Shown here piece by piece: positions 25,361 to 33,282 of a stretch of 64,000 nt of DNA. The notes under the pieces were generated by a model. It did not search any database, had not been told where the DNA came from, and saw only the letters and a program-made list of their open reading frames with translations. This stretch comes from Achromobacter xylosoxidans. GTDB lineage: Bacteria > Pseudomonadota > Gammaproteobacteria > Burkholderiales > Burkholderiaceae_B. The position numbers were made by a program, and so were the translations under genes. Each line of letters opens with the position of its first letter. Within the stretch, counting starts at the first letter, position 1. The DNA is taken from positions 4,092,001 through 4,156,000 of the forward strand of contig NZ_CP061008.1 in NCBI RefSeq assembly GCF_014490035.1. Reading direction: 5' to 3'.

Positions 25361-26218
25361 ATGTCCACCGTGATCATCGGCCTGAGCCTGGGAATGCTGC
25401 TATTCCTGCTGGCGTCCGGCCTTACGCTTATCTTCGGCATGCTGGGCGTCATTAACTTCGCCCATGGCGCGCTGTACATGCTGGGCGCCTACCTGGCCTT
25501 CGACATCCAGTTGCGCACCGGTTCCTTCATCGCCGGGCTGGTCGTGGCAACGGTGGGCGTCGGCCTCGTCGGCGTGGCGATGGAAAGGCTGGCCCTGCGG
25601 CCGCTGTACAACCGCCCGCACTTCTATCAGCTGATCCTGACCTTCGGCTTCATCCTCGTCATCAGCGAGGCCGTGAAGTTCGTCTGGGGCCTGGGCTACC
25701 AGGAAACGCCGATGCCGGCGCTGCTGGCGGGCACAGTCGAGCTGGCCGGCAGCACCATCCCGGTCTACCGCCTGTTCGTCATCGCCTTCGGCCTGCTGGT
25801 GTCCGCCGCGCTGTTCTTCGTGCTGGAGAAAAGCACCTTCGGCATGCTGGTCCGCGCCGCCAGCAGCGACGGCGAAATGGTGCGCATCCTGGGCCTGCCG
25901 GCCGCCACCATCCGCAGCGCGGTGTTCGGCGTGGGCGCGGCGCTGGCCGGGCTGGCCGGCGCCATCTCCGCGCCGCTGTTTCCGATCGAGCTGGGCATGG
26001 CCACCAACACCATCATCGACTGCTTCATCGTGGTGATCCTGGGCGGGCTGGGCAACATCCGCGGCGTGGTCGCGGCGTCGCTGCTGATCGGCATGGTGCG
26101 CGCGGTGGGCTACACCTTCATGCCCAGCTGGGTCGACATCCTGACGTTCGCCATGCTGATCGCCACCCTGCTCACCCGTCCGCAAGGACTGTTCTCCCGC
26201 CAAGCGAGGCTGGCATGA
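25361..26218 (+). CDS. Liv-type ABC permease, LivH subunit
   Basis: A 285-residue inner-membrane permease, about eight helices, with the family signature LTLIFGMLGVINFAHGALYM and, near the C-terminus, VVILGGLGNIRGVVAASLLI. It pairs with the LivM subunit encoded immediately downstream (four-base ATGA overlap). The 84-base gap before it contains no separate promoter that I can identify, so it is probably read through from the binding-protein gene. Confidence 0.93.
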   Translation: MSTVIIGLSLGMLLFLLASGLTLIFGMLGVINFAHGALYMLGAYLAFDIQLRTGSFIAGLVVATVGVGLVGVAMERLALRPLYNRPHFYQLILTFGFILVISEAVKFVWGLGYQETPMPALLAGTVELAGSTIPVYRLFVIAFGLLVSAALFFVLEKSTFGMLVRAASSDGEMVRILGLPAATIRSAVFGVGAALAGLAGAISAPLFPIELGMATNTIIDCFIVVILGGLGNIRGVVAASLLIGMVRAVGYTFMPSWVDILTFAMLIATLLTRPQGLFSRQARLA

Positions 26219-27231
26219 CGACTTCCCGCCAAGATGCCGCCATCGCGGCAGGCATGGCCGCCGCGGTGATCGCGGTGCCCTTCTGCACGCAAAACGACTT
26301 TCTGTTGAACCTGACCATCCTGATCATGGTGTGGTCCATCTTCGCCGTGGGTTTCGACCTGGTGTTCGGTCTGCTGGGCATGGTGTCCTTCGGCCACGCC
26401 GCCTTCCTGGGCGCGGGCGGCTACGCGCTGGCGCTGGCGACCCAGCGCTACGGCCTGCCGTTCGAGGCGGGGCTGGCGCTCGCCATCGTGGCGGGCGCGG
26501 CCTGCGCCTGGATCTTCAGCGTATTCGCGCTGCGGGTCTCGGGGATCTTCTTTGCGCTGGTCACGCTGGCGCTGTCGCAGCTCATGTACATCCTGGCCGA
26601 CAGCAAGCTGCGCGAATGGACCGGCGGCGCGGACGGCCTGCCCGGCATCGGCCGGCCGGAACTCGCCGGCATCGACTTCTTCGATACCGTGAACTTCTAT
26701 TGGTATGTCGCCGCCGTGTTCGCCCTGGTGATGGCGCTGATGGCGATGCTGCGCGCTTCGCCCTTCGGCCGCGCGGTCGCGGGCGTGCGCCAGAACGAAA
26801 TCCGCGCCGCCCAGCTGGGCTACAACGTGCAGCGCCTGAAGCAGATCACCTTCCTCGTGTCCGGCGCCGTCGGCGGCCTGGCGGGCGGACTGCTGGCCGC
26901 GGTGCTGATGTACATGAATCCGCAGATGCTGCATTGGACCACCTCCGGCGACGTCATCATCATGACCCTGCTGGGCGGCGCCGGCACGCTGTGGGGGCCG
27001 GTGGCCGGCGTGCTGCTGTTCGAAGCCCTGAAGGAATGGCTCAGCGGCTGGACGCCCTATTGGTACGGCATCCTGGGCCTGGTCTTCATTCTGGCCACGC
27101 TGTACTTCCCGCAAGGGGTGCTGGGCGCGCTGCAGGCACGCTGGAGCCGCAAGCGCCCCCCGGCGTCCGCCCCCGCCAGTCCATCCGCGCCCGCCGTGCC
27201 GCTGGCCCCGCGCGAAGGGAGCCCGTCATGA
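26215..27231 (+). CDS. Liv-type ABC permease, LivM subunit
   Basis: A 338-residue permease with FDLVFGLLGMVSFGHAAFLG and GVRQNEIRAAQLGYNVQRLK, the standard LivM features, and a Pro/Ala-rich cytoplasmic tail (RPPASAPASPSAPAVPLAP). It overlaps livH-type and livG-type neighbours by four bases each, so the transporter genes are translationally chained. It forms the heterodimeric channel with the LivH subunit. Confidence 0.93.
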   Translation: MTTSRQDAAIAAGMAAAVIAVPFCTQNDFLLNLTILIMVWSIFAVGFDLVFGLLGMVSFGHAAFLGAGGYALALATQRYGLPFEAGLALAIVAGAACAWIFSVFALRVSGIFFALVTLALSQLMYILADSKLREWTGGADGLPGIGRPELAGIDFFDTVNFYWYVAAVFALVMALMAMLRASPFGRAVAGVRQNEIRAAQLGYNVQRLKQITFLVSGAVGGLAGGLLAAVLMYMNPQMLHWTTSGDVIIMTLLGGAGTLWGPVAGVLLFEALKEWLSGWTPYWYGILGLVFILATLYFPQGVLGALQARWSRKRPPASAPASPSAPAVPLAPREGSPS

Positions 27232-27983
27232 GCGACATCGCCCTGCAATGCGAACAGGTCAGCGTCACCTTCGGCGCGCTGCGCGCCATCGAGGACTTCA
27301 GCTACGCCTTCGAAACCGGCCGCGTCTACGGCCTGATCGGCCCCAACGGCGCGGGCAAGACCACCCTGCTCAACGTGCTGTCCGGCAACCTGCCCGGGCA
27401 TGGCGGGCGCATCCTGTGCCACGGCGCGGACATCTCGCGCCTGCGGGCCCATGAGCGCGCCAGGCACGGCATAGGCCGCAGCTTCCAGATCACCAAGATC
27501 TTTCCTGAAATGACGGTGCTGGAGAACCTGCGCATCGCCGCGCAGATCAGCCACTCCCATCTGCTGCCGTTCTGGCTGGCGCCACGCTACGACCGCCGCC
27601 TGGCGTCCACCATCGACGCCATGCTGGAGCTGACCGACCTGACGGCCTGGCGCGACACCGTGGCGGGCACCTTGTCGTATGGCTTGCAACGGGCGCTGGA
27701 ACTGGGCCTGACCCTGCTGCCCGATCCGCGCATCCTGCTGCTGGACGAACCGCTGGCCGGCGTCGGCCACCACGAAATCGCCGCCGCCAACCGCCTGATC
27801 CGCCATGCGGCCGCCGGCCGCACGGTACTGCTGATCGAACACAACATGGACGTGATCATGACGCTGTCGGAACACATCGTGGTGCTGTCCAACGGCCGCA
27901 AGGTCGCCGAGGGGCCGCCCGCCGCCATCCGCGACGACGCCACCGTGCGCGCCGTCTACCTGGGCGAAGAGGTGGCGGCATGA
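27228..27983 (+). CDS. Liv-type ABC ATPase, LivG subunit
   Basis: A 251-residue ATPase. Walker A is GPNGAGKTT, the Q-loop region is GIGRSFQITKIFPEMTVLEN, the signature is LSYGLQRALELG, Walker B is ILLLDEPLAG, and the H-loop is VLLIEHNMDVIM. The C-terminal extension typical of LivG is short. It overlaps both neighbours by four bases. The D-loop (AGVGHHE) deviates slightly from the usual AGLNP form but the catalytic residues are intact. Confidence 0.93.
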   Translation: MSDIALQCEQVSVTFGALRAIEDFSYAFETGRVYGLIGPNGAGKTTLLNVLSGNLPGHGGRILCHGADISRLRAHERARHGIGRSFQITKIFPEMTVLENLRIAAQISHSHLLPFWLAPRYDRRLASTIDAMLELTDLTAWRDTVAGTLSYGLQRALELGLTLLPDPRILLLDEPLAGVGHHEIAAANRLIRHAAAGRTVLLIEHNMDVIMTLSEHIVVLSNGRKVAEGPPAAIRDDATVRAVYLGEEVAA

Positions 27984-28687
27984 TCGAACTGCAACATGCC
28001 AGCGTGCATTACGGCCAGGCGTTGGCGCTCAAGAACATAGGCTTGCGCGCGACCCAGGACGAAATCGTCGCCATCGTGGGGCGCAATGGCGCCGGCAAGT
28101 CCACCGTGCTCAAAACGCTGATCGGGCTGCTGCCCCTTTCGGCCGGCAACCGGCTGATCGGCGGCCAGGACGCCACGCGCCGCGCCGTCGAACAGATCAG
28201 CCGCGACGGCATCGCGCTGGTGCCTGACACCCGCCGCATCTTCCCCAACCTGACCGTGCGCGAAAACCTGCGCATGGGCGCGCTGGCGCACCAGCCCGGC
28301 TACTGGACGCAGGACCGCGTGCTGCGGGTCTTTCCCCGGCTGGGTGAACGCATAGGCTTCCATGGCGACCAGTTGTCCGGCGGCGAACAGCAGATGTTGT
28401 CGATCGCGCGAGCGCTGCTGGGTAATCCGCGCGTCCTGCTGCTGGACGAACCGACCGAGGGGTTGGCGCCGCGCATTGTCAACGAACTGATCGAAGTGTT
28501 CGCCGAAGTCCACCGCCAAGGCACCGGCATTGTGCTGGTCGAGCAGAACCTGAAGGTCCCCGCCCGCCTGGCGCACCGCCAGTACGTGCTGGACCACGGC
28601 GAAATCGCCTGGAGCGGATCGGCCGCCGAAGTCGAGACCAACCGCCACATCATTGAATCCATCCTCACCACGGGCATCCAAGCATGA
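27980..28687 (+). CDS. Liv-type ABC ATPase, LivF subunit
   Basis: A 235-residue ATPase with intact Walker A (GRNGAGKST), LVPDTRRIFPNLTVRENL, signature LSGGEQQMLSIARALL, Walker B VLLLDEPTEGLAP and IVLVEQNLKVPARLA. It completes the LivFGHM set and overlaps its neighbours by four bases on both sides. Compare the LivF-type ATPase at 61222-61920, where the Walker A lysine is missing. Confidence 0.93.
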   Translation: MIELQHASVHYGQALALKNIGLRATQDEIVAIVGRNGAGKSTVLKTLIGLLPLSAGNRLIGGQDATRRAVEQISRDGIALVPDTRRIFPNLTVRENLRMGALAHQPGYWTQDRVLRVFPRLGERIGFHGDQLSGGEQQMLSIARALLGNPRVLLLDEPTEGLAPRIVNELIEVFAEVHRQGTGIVLVEQNLKVPARLAHRQYVLDHGEIAWSGSAAEVETNRHIIESILTTGIQA

Positions 28688-29922
28688 GCAACGACACCAC
28701 CTACATCGCGGGCGTGGGCATCACCCGCTTCGACAAGCAGCCTGCCAAAAGCGTCAAGGACCTGGTGCGCGACGCCGTGACGCAGGCGTTGGCCGACGCG
28801 GGCTGCGACGCCGCCGACCTGCAGGCAGCGTACTTCGCCACCGCTGGCCAGGGTTCCATCGAAGGCCAATACATGGTGGCGGGCCAGGTCGCGCTGAAGG
28901 CCATGGGCATTGCCGGCATCCCCGTCACCAACGTGGAGAACGCCTGCGCCAGCTCCAGCACCGCGTTGAACGCGGCGCACCTGTACGTGGCCTCGGGCGC
29001 GGGCGACATCTGCCTGGCCGTGGGCGTGGACAAGCTGTTTTCCGAGGACAAGGCGAAGAGCTTCGCCGTGTTCGACGGCGCCTGGGACGTGCACGACGCA
29101 CAAGCGCAGATGGCGCGCCTGATGGCGCTGGCGCCCGACGTGACGCCCCCGCCCGGCTTCGAAGAGCCTGGCAAGCGCAGCGTATTCATGGACATCTACG
29201 CCAGCCTGGCGCGGCTGCACATGAAGACTTTCGGCACCACCCAGCGCCAGCTCGCCGCCGTGGCCGCCAAGAACCACATGCATTCCACCCGCAATCCGCT
29301 GGCCCAGTTCCAGTACCCCATGACGATAGACGAGGCCCTGGCCGCCCGTCCCGTGTCCTGGCCGCTGACCCTGCCCATGTGCGCGCCCATCAGCGACGGC
29401 GCGGCCGCCGCCATCGTCTGCAACGCCCAGGGCCTGAAGCGCCTGCAACGCGCCCGCGCCGTGCGCCTGTACGCCAGCGTGCTGCGCACCGCCACGGACC
29501 GCCCGGCCGACCGCTACGACCAACACCTGTGCCACCTGGCCGCGCTCGAAGCCTATGAACGCGCGGGGGTCGGCCCGCAGGACATGTCGCTGGCGGAAGT
29601 GCACGACGCCACGGCATTTGCCGAGATCCAGCAGACCGAGGCGCTGGGCTTCTGCGCCTTCGGCGAAGGCGGACCGATGGCCGAATCCGGCGCCACCAGC
29701 CTGGGCGGCCGCATCCCCATCAACGTATCCGGCGGCCTGCTGTCGCGCGGCCACCCCATCGGCGCGACCGGGCTGGCGCAGGTCCATGAAATGGTGATCC
29801 AGCTGCGCGGCGAAGCCGGCGCCCGCCAGGTCGAAGGCGCGCGCTTCGCTATCGCCGAGAACGGCGGCGGCTTCAACGGCGTGGAAGAGGCAGTGACCTG
29901 CATCACCCTGCTTGGCCGCTGA
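28684..29922 (+). CDS. Thiolase-fold protein, SCP2/lipid-transfer type
   Basis: A 412-residue thiolase superfamily member of the sterol-carrier/SCPx-like group. The nucleophilic Cys (about residue 88) is in VENACASSSTALN and the His in LLSRGHPIGATGLAQ. The usual C-terminal Cys-x-Gly is replaced by AIAENGGGFNG, as is common in this group. Such enzymes often work with a DUF35 OB-fold partner, but none is adjacent. It probably cleaves a branched or cyclic 3-ketoacyl-CoA produced from the imported acid. It overlaps the LivF-type gene by four bases. Confidence 0.88.
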   Translation: MSNDTTYIAGVGITRFDKQPAKSVKDLVRDAVTQALADAGCDAADLQAAYFATAGQGSIEGQYMVAGQVALKAMGIAGIPVTNVENACASSSTALNAAHLYVASGAGDICLAVGVDKLFSEDKAKSFAVFDGAWDVHDAQAQMARLMALAPDVTPPPGFEEPGKRSVFMDIYASLARLHMKTFGTTQRQLAAVAAKNHMHSTRNPLAQFQYPMTIDEALAARPVSWPLTLPMCAPISDGAAAAIVCNAQGLKRLQRARAVRLYASVLRTATDRPADRYDQHLCHLAALEAYERAGVGPQDMSLAEVHDATAFAEIQQTEALGFCAFGEGGPMAESGATSLGGRIPINVSGGLLSRGHPIGATGLAQVHEMVIQLRGEAGARQVEGARFAIAENGGGFNGVEEAVTCITLLGR

Positions 29923-29951
29923 TCCACGCCCCCATCAACCCAGAAACCGCC

Positions 29952-31481
29952 ATGCATCTCAGCTCTCTCTTTCACCGCAGCGCCACCACCTATGCCGACC
30001 AGCCGGCGCTGGCCGCTGGCACCCGCGATCCCCTCAGCTACGCCCAGCTCCAGGCCCGGGTGCAGGCGCTGGCCGGCTGGCTGCGCGGCCCGCTGGGCCT
30101 GGCGCCCGGCCAGCGCGTCATGCTGGCGCTGCGCAACCACCCCAGCTATATCGAATCGATGCTGGCCATCTGGCACGCCGGCCTGTGCGCCGTGCCGGTC
30201 AACGCCAAGCTGCATCCCAACGAACTCGAATACATCCTGCGCGACTGCGATGCGCGCCTGTGCCTGTCGCAAGGCGAATTGCTGCAGGCGCTGGCGCCCG
30301 TCGCTCGCAGCCTGCCCGCGACGCGCGTGGTGGACGTGGAATCGGCCGACTACGCGGCCGGCGCCCTGGGTCCCCGGCTGCCCCTGGAAACGCGTCCGCC
30401 GCAGGACCTGGCCTGGCTGTTCTATACCAGCGGCACCACCGGCAAGCCCAAGGGCGTCATGCTCAGCCACGCCAACCTGTTCGGCATGTGCCTGAACTTC
30501 TATGCCGACGTGCAGTCGGTACAGCCTGGCGACGCCATGGTCCACGTGGCGCCGCTGTCGCATGGCGGCGGCCTCTACAGCATTCCGTACTGGCTGCACG
30601 GCGCCTTGCAGATCGTGCCGGACAGCGGCGGCCTGGACGAAGACGAACTATCAGGGCTGCTGACGCACTACCGCAATGTCAGCCTGTTCGCCTCGCCCAC
30701 CATCGTGCAGCGCATGGTGCGCCACGCCCGCCTGGCGGGCGGCGCGCCCCCCGGTCTGCGCACGCTGATCGTGGGCGGCGCGCCCTTCTACATCGAGGAC
30801 ATCAAGGACGCGGTGGCCTGCTACGGCGCGCGCGTGGCGCAGATCTACGGACAGGGTGAAAGCCCCATGTCGATCTCGGCCCTGTCCGCGACCCAGATTG
30901 CCGACGCGGTAGCTCGCAACGATGACGCGCTGCTGGGTTCGGTGGGATACATCCAGTCGGCCATGGACGTCGAAATCCGCGAGGCATCCGGCCGGCCCGC
31001 AGCCCCTGGCGAATTGGGCGAAGTCGTCGTCAGCGGACCAACGGTCATGCAGGGCTACTGGAACAATCCGCGCGCCACCACCGACACGCTGGCCGGCGGC
31101 TGGCTGCACACGGGCGATATCGGCATCCTGGACGAGCGCGGCCTGCTGCACCTGAAAGACCGCTCCAAGGACGTCATCATCAGCGGCGGCACCAACATCT
31201 ATCCGCGCGAGGTCGAAGAGGCGCTGATGCGCCACGACGCCGTGCAGGAAGTCTCGGTGGTCGGCAGCCCCGACCCCGAATGGGGCGAGTCGGTGCTGGC
31301 CTTCGTGGTGTTGAAGCCCGGCGCCCAGGCCTCGGACAGGGACCTGGACCGGCTGTGCCTGGAATCCATCGCGCGCTTCAAGCGCCCCAAGCGCTATGTC
31401 TTTCTGGATGAATTGCCGAAAAACAGCACCGGCAAAGTGTTAAAACGCGAACTTCAACAACGCGCGCTTCCGACTCCATGA
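29952..31481 (+). CDS. Acyl-CoA ligase (AMP-forming, class I)
   Basis: A 509-residue ANL ligase. Motifs: WLFYTSGTTGKPKGVMLSHA (P-loop), YGQGESPMSI where most relatives have YG-x-TE, HTGDIGILDERGLLHLKDRS, IISGGTNIYPREVEEAL and the C-terminal Lys in LPKNSTGKVLKREL. It presumably activates the acid imported by the Liv transporter of this operon. The gene follows the thiolase by 29 bases, and its stop overlaps the GntR start (ATGA). Confidence 0.92.
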   Translation: MHLSSLFHRSATTYADQPALAAGTRDPLSYAQLQARVQALAGWLRGPLGLAPGQRVMLALRNHPSYIESMLAIWHAGLCAVPVNAKLHPNELEYILRDCDARLCLSQGELLQALAPVARSLPATRVVDVESADYAAGALGPRLPLETRPPQDLAWLFYTSGTTGKPKGVMLSHANLFGMCLNFYADVQSVQPGDAMVHVAPLSHGGGLYSIPYWLHGALQIVPDSGGLDEDELSGLLTHYRNVSLFASPTIVQRMVRHARLAGGAPPGLRTLIVGGAPFYIEDIKDAVACYGARVAQIYGQGESPMSISALSATQIADAVARNDDALLGSVGYIQSAMDVEIREASGRPAAPGELGEVVVSGPTVMQGYWNNPRATTDTLAGGWLHTGDIGILDERGLLHLKDRSKDVIISGGTNIYPREVEEALMRHDAVQEVSVVGSPDPEWGESVLAFVVLKPGAQASDRDLDRLCLESIARFKRPKRYVFLDELPKNSTGKVLKRELQQRALPTP

Positions 31482-32206
31482 CCCAAGCTTTCCCCCTCTT
31501 TGGCCGCACCGCTGTCAGCCAGACCGAAAAGGCCTATTGCGCCCTGGAGGAAATGATCGTCACCGGCGAACTGCCGCCCGGCAGCCAGTGGTCGGAAACC
31601 ACCCTGAGCGAACGCGTCGGGATCGGCCGCTCGCCGGTGCGCGACGCCCTGCAGAAGCTGGCGTTCCAGCGCCTGGTGGAAATCGCCCCGCGCCAAGGCA
31701 TCTTCATCTCCGAGATCGACTACCAAGGCCAGTTGAAGATCATCCAGGCGCGCCGCGAGATCGAACGGCTGATCGTGGCGCAGGCGGCGCAGTGGGCCGA
31801 CGACGGCGAGCGCGCCGAACTGGCGCGCCTGGCCCGGGAGCTCGAAGACCTGAAGGCGGTCAACGACATGCGCATGTACATGCGCCTGCATTTCAGCCTG
31901 ACCAGCCAGATCGGCGTCGCCTCGCGCAACAGCTACGCGGCCGAGTTCCACGCCATGCTGCAGACGCTGGCGCGGCGCTTCCTGTACTTCCACCAGAAGC
32001 GCCACCCGGACCTGGTGCAGATCTGCGAGCTGCACATCCAGCAGATCAACGCCATCGTGGAGGGGTCGGTCGAACGCGCCATCGCCACGGCGGAGGCACG
32101 CAACGACTATGCCGAAAACCTCGCGCGCAACATCCTGATGGAGCTGATCGTCACCTCGGCGGTCACCATCAGCTCTCCGCCGCGCGGCCGGGGCGGCGCG
32201 GACTGA
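31478..32206 (+). CDS. GntR-family (FCD type) regulator of the Liv/thiolase/ligase operon
   Basis: A 242-residue regulator with a winged helix (GELPPGSQWSETTLSERVGI, then GRSPVRDALQKLAFQRLVEI) and an FCD-like helical domain (RREIERLIVAQAAQW). It is the last gene of the operon and is coupled to the ligase by a four-base overlap, so it probably autoregulates the whole operon from a site near 24.03-24.06 kb. The inducer is likely the transported acid or its CoA ester. It ends 15 bases from the convergent LysR gene. Confidence 0.9.
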   Translation: MTQAFPLFGRTAVSQTEKAYCALEEMIVTGELPPGSQWSETTLSERVGIGRSPVRDALQKLAFQRLVEIAPRQGIFISEIDYQGQLKIIQARREIERLIVAQAAQWADDGERAELARLARELEDLKAVNDMRMYMRLHFSLTSQIGVASRNSYAAEFHAMLQTLARRFLYFHQKRHPDLVQICELHIQQINAIVEGSVERAIATAEARNDYAENLARNILMELIVTSAVTISSPPRGRGGAD

Positions 32207-32221
32207 CGCCCGGACGCGGGC

Positions 32222-33190
32222 TCAATGCCCCGCGTCCGCCAGGTTCTGCCAGGCGCCGGTGCTGCGCCCTTCTTCCGCCAGGAACTCCACCAGCGTCGGC
32301 AAGGCGGCGTCCATCGGCCGGTTGGCCTGGATCCGCATCACGTAGCCCCAGGAGCCTGCCATGCGCAGCTGCGGCACCAGGGGTACCAGCCGGCCGCTGG
32401 CCAGTTCCTCGTCGATCAGCGGCGCACGCCCCAAGGCAATACCGACGCCGGCGGCCGCGGCCGCGGCGACCGTGCTCAGGCCGCTCAGCACCATGGGCTC
32501 CTGCCAGTCCGATTCGGCCAGTCCCAGGCGCGGGCTCCAGGTGCGCCAGTCGGTCTCGGGGCTGTCCACGTGCTTTTCCTCCAGCCAGCGATGGCGCAGG
32601 AACACGGCGGGATCGCCGCGCTCGGCCGGATCGACCAGGGACGGACTGCAAACCGGCACCACCGTTTCGGTCATGAGCGGAATGTCGCCGGGTTCCGCGA
32701 TATGCGGCCCCATGGCGCGCACGTGCAGGAACGCCAGGTCTATGTCCTGGCTTTTCCAGGCCGGGTCCTGGCTGGCGTGCAGGTACACCTGGATGTCGAT
32801 GCCGGGGTGCAGCTCGATGAAACGTCCGATGCGCGGCGCCAGCCACATGGCGGCCAGCGACGGGTTGGCGGAAACGTTCAGGGTATTGCGCCGTTTGCCG
32901 CGGGCCGAGGCCCGCACGTTGCGGCAGGCGGTCTCCAACAGGGTCAAGGCCTGTTGCACCGACGCCAGCAGATCCGCGCCCGCCGCGGTGGTTTCGGCGC
33001 GGCGTACCGTGCCGCCGCGGCGCAGCAGCGCCACCCCCAGATCCGCCTCCAGCGCCCGCAGCTGATGGCTGACGGCGCTTTTGGTGACGTGGAGTTCGGC
33101 GGCGGCGCGGCTCAGGCTGCCCAGGCGGGCGACGGCCTCGAAGGCGCGCAAGGCCGCCAGGGGCGGCGTGTGGTTGGGGAGATCGGCCAT
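32222..33190 (-). CDS. LysR-family regulator (GcvA-like)
   Basis: A 322-residue LysR protein of the GcvA-type subgroup: LAALRAFEAVARLGSLSRAA, LHVTKSAVSHQLRALE and, in the effector domain, NVSANPSLAAMWLAPRI. It is divergent from the fused ABC exporter gene. An imperfect repeat (TCAA-N7-TTGA, 33205-33219) in the gap may be its site. Whether it controls the exporter or acts elsewhere is not clear. Confidence 0.88.
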   Translation of the reverse strand: MADLPNHTPPLAALRAFEAVARLGSLSRAAAELHVTKSAVSHQLRALEADLGVALLRRGGTVRRAETTAAGADLLASVQQALTLLETACRNVRASARGKRRNTLNVSANPSLAAMWLAPRIGRFIELHPGIDIQVYLHASQDPAWKSQDIDLAFLHVRAMGPHIAEPGDIPLMTETVVPVCSPSLVDPAERGDPAVFLRHRWLEEKHVDSPETDWRTWSPRLGLAESDWQEPMVLSGLSTVAAAAAAGVGIALGRAPLIDEELASGRLVPLVPQLRMAGSWGYVMRIQANRPMDAALPTLVEFLAEEGRSTGAWQNLADAGH

Positions 33191-33282
33191 GGGTCAAGTC
33201 TAGCTCAACCCTAGATTGAAAAACTATCGCTTTCGCCGGGTCGCGGGATCGGGGACCATGCAAGCACTGAAAGGAGTTTGCT

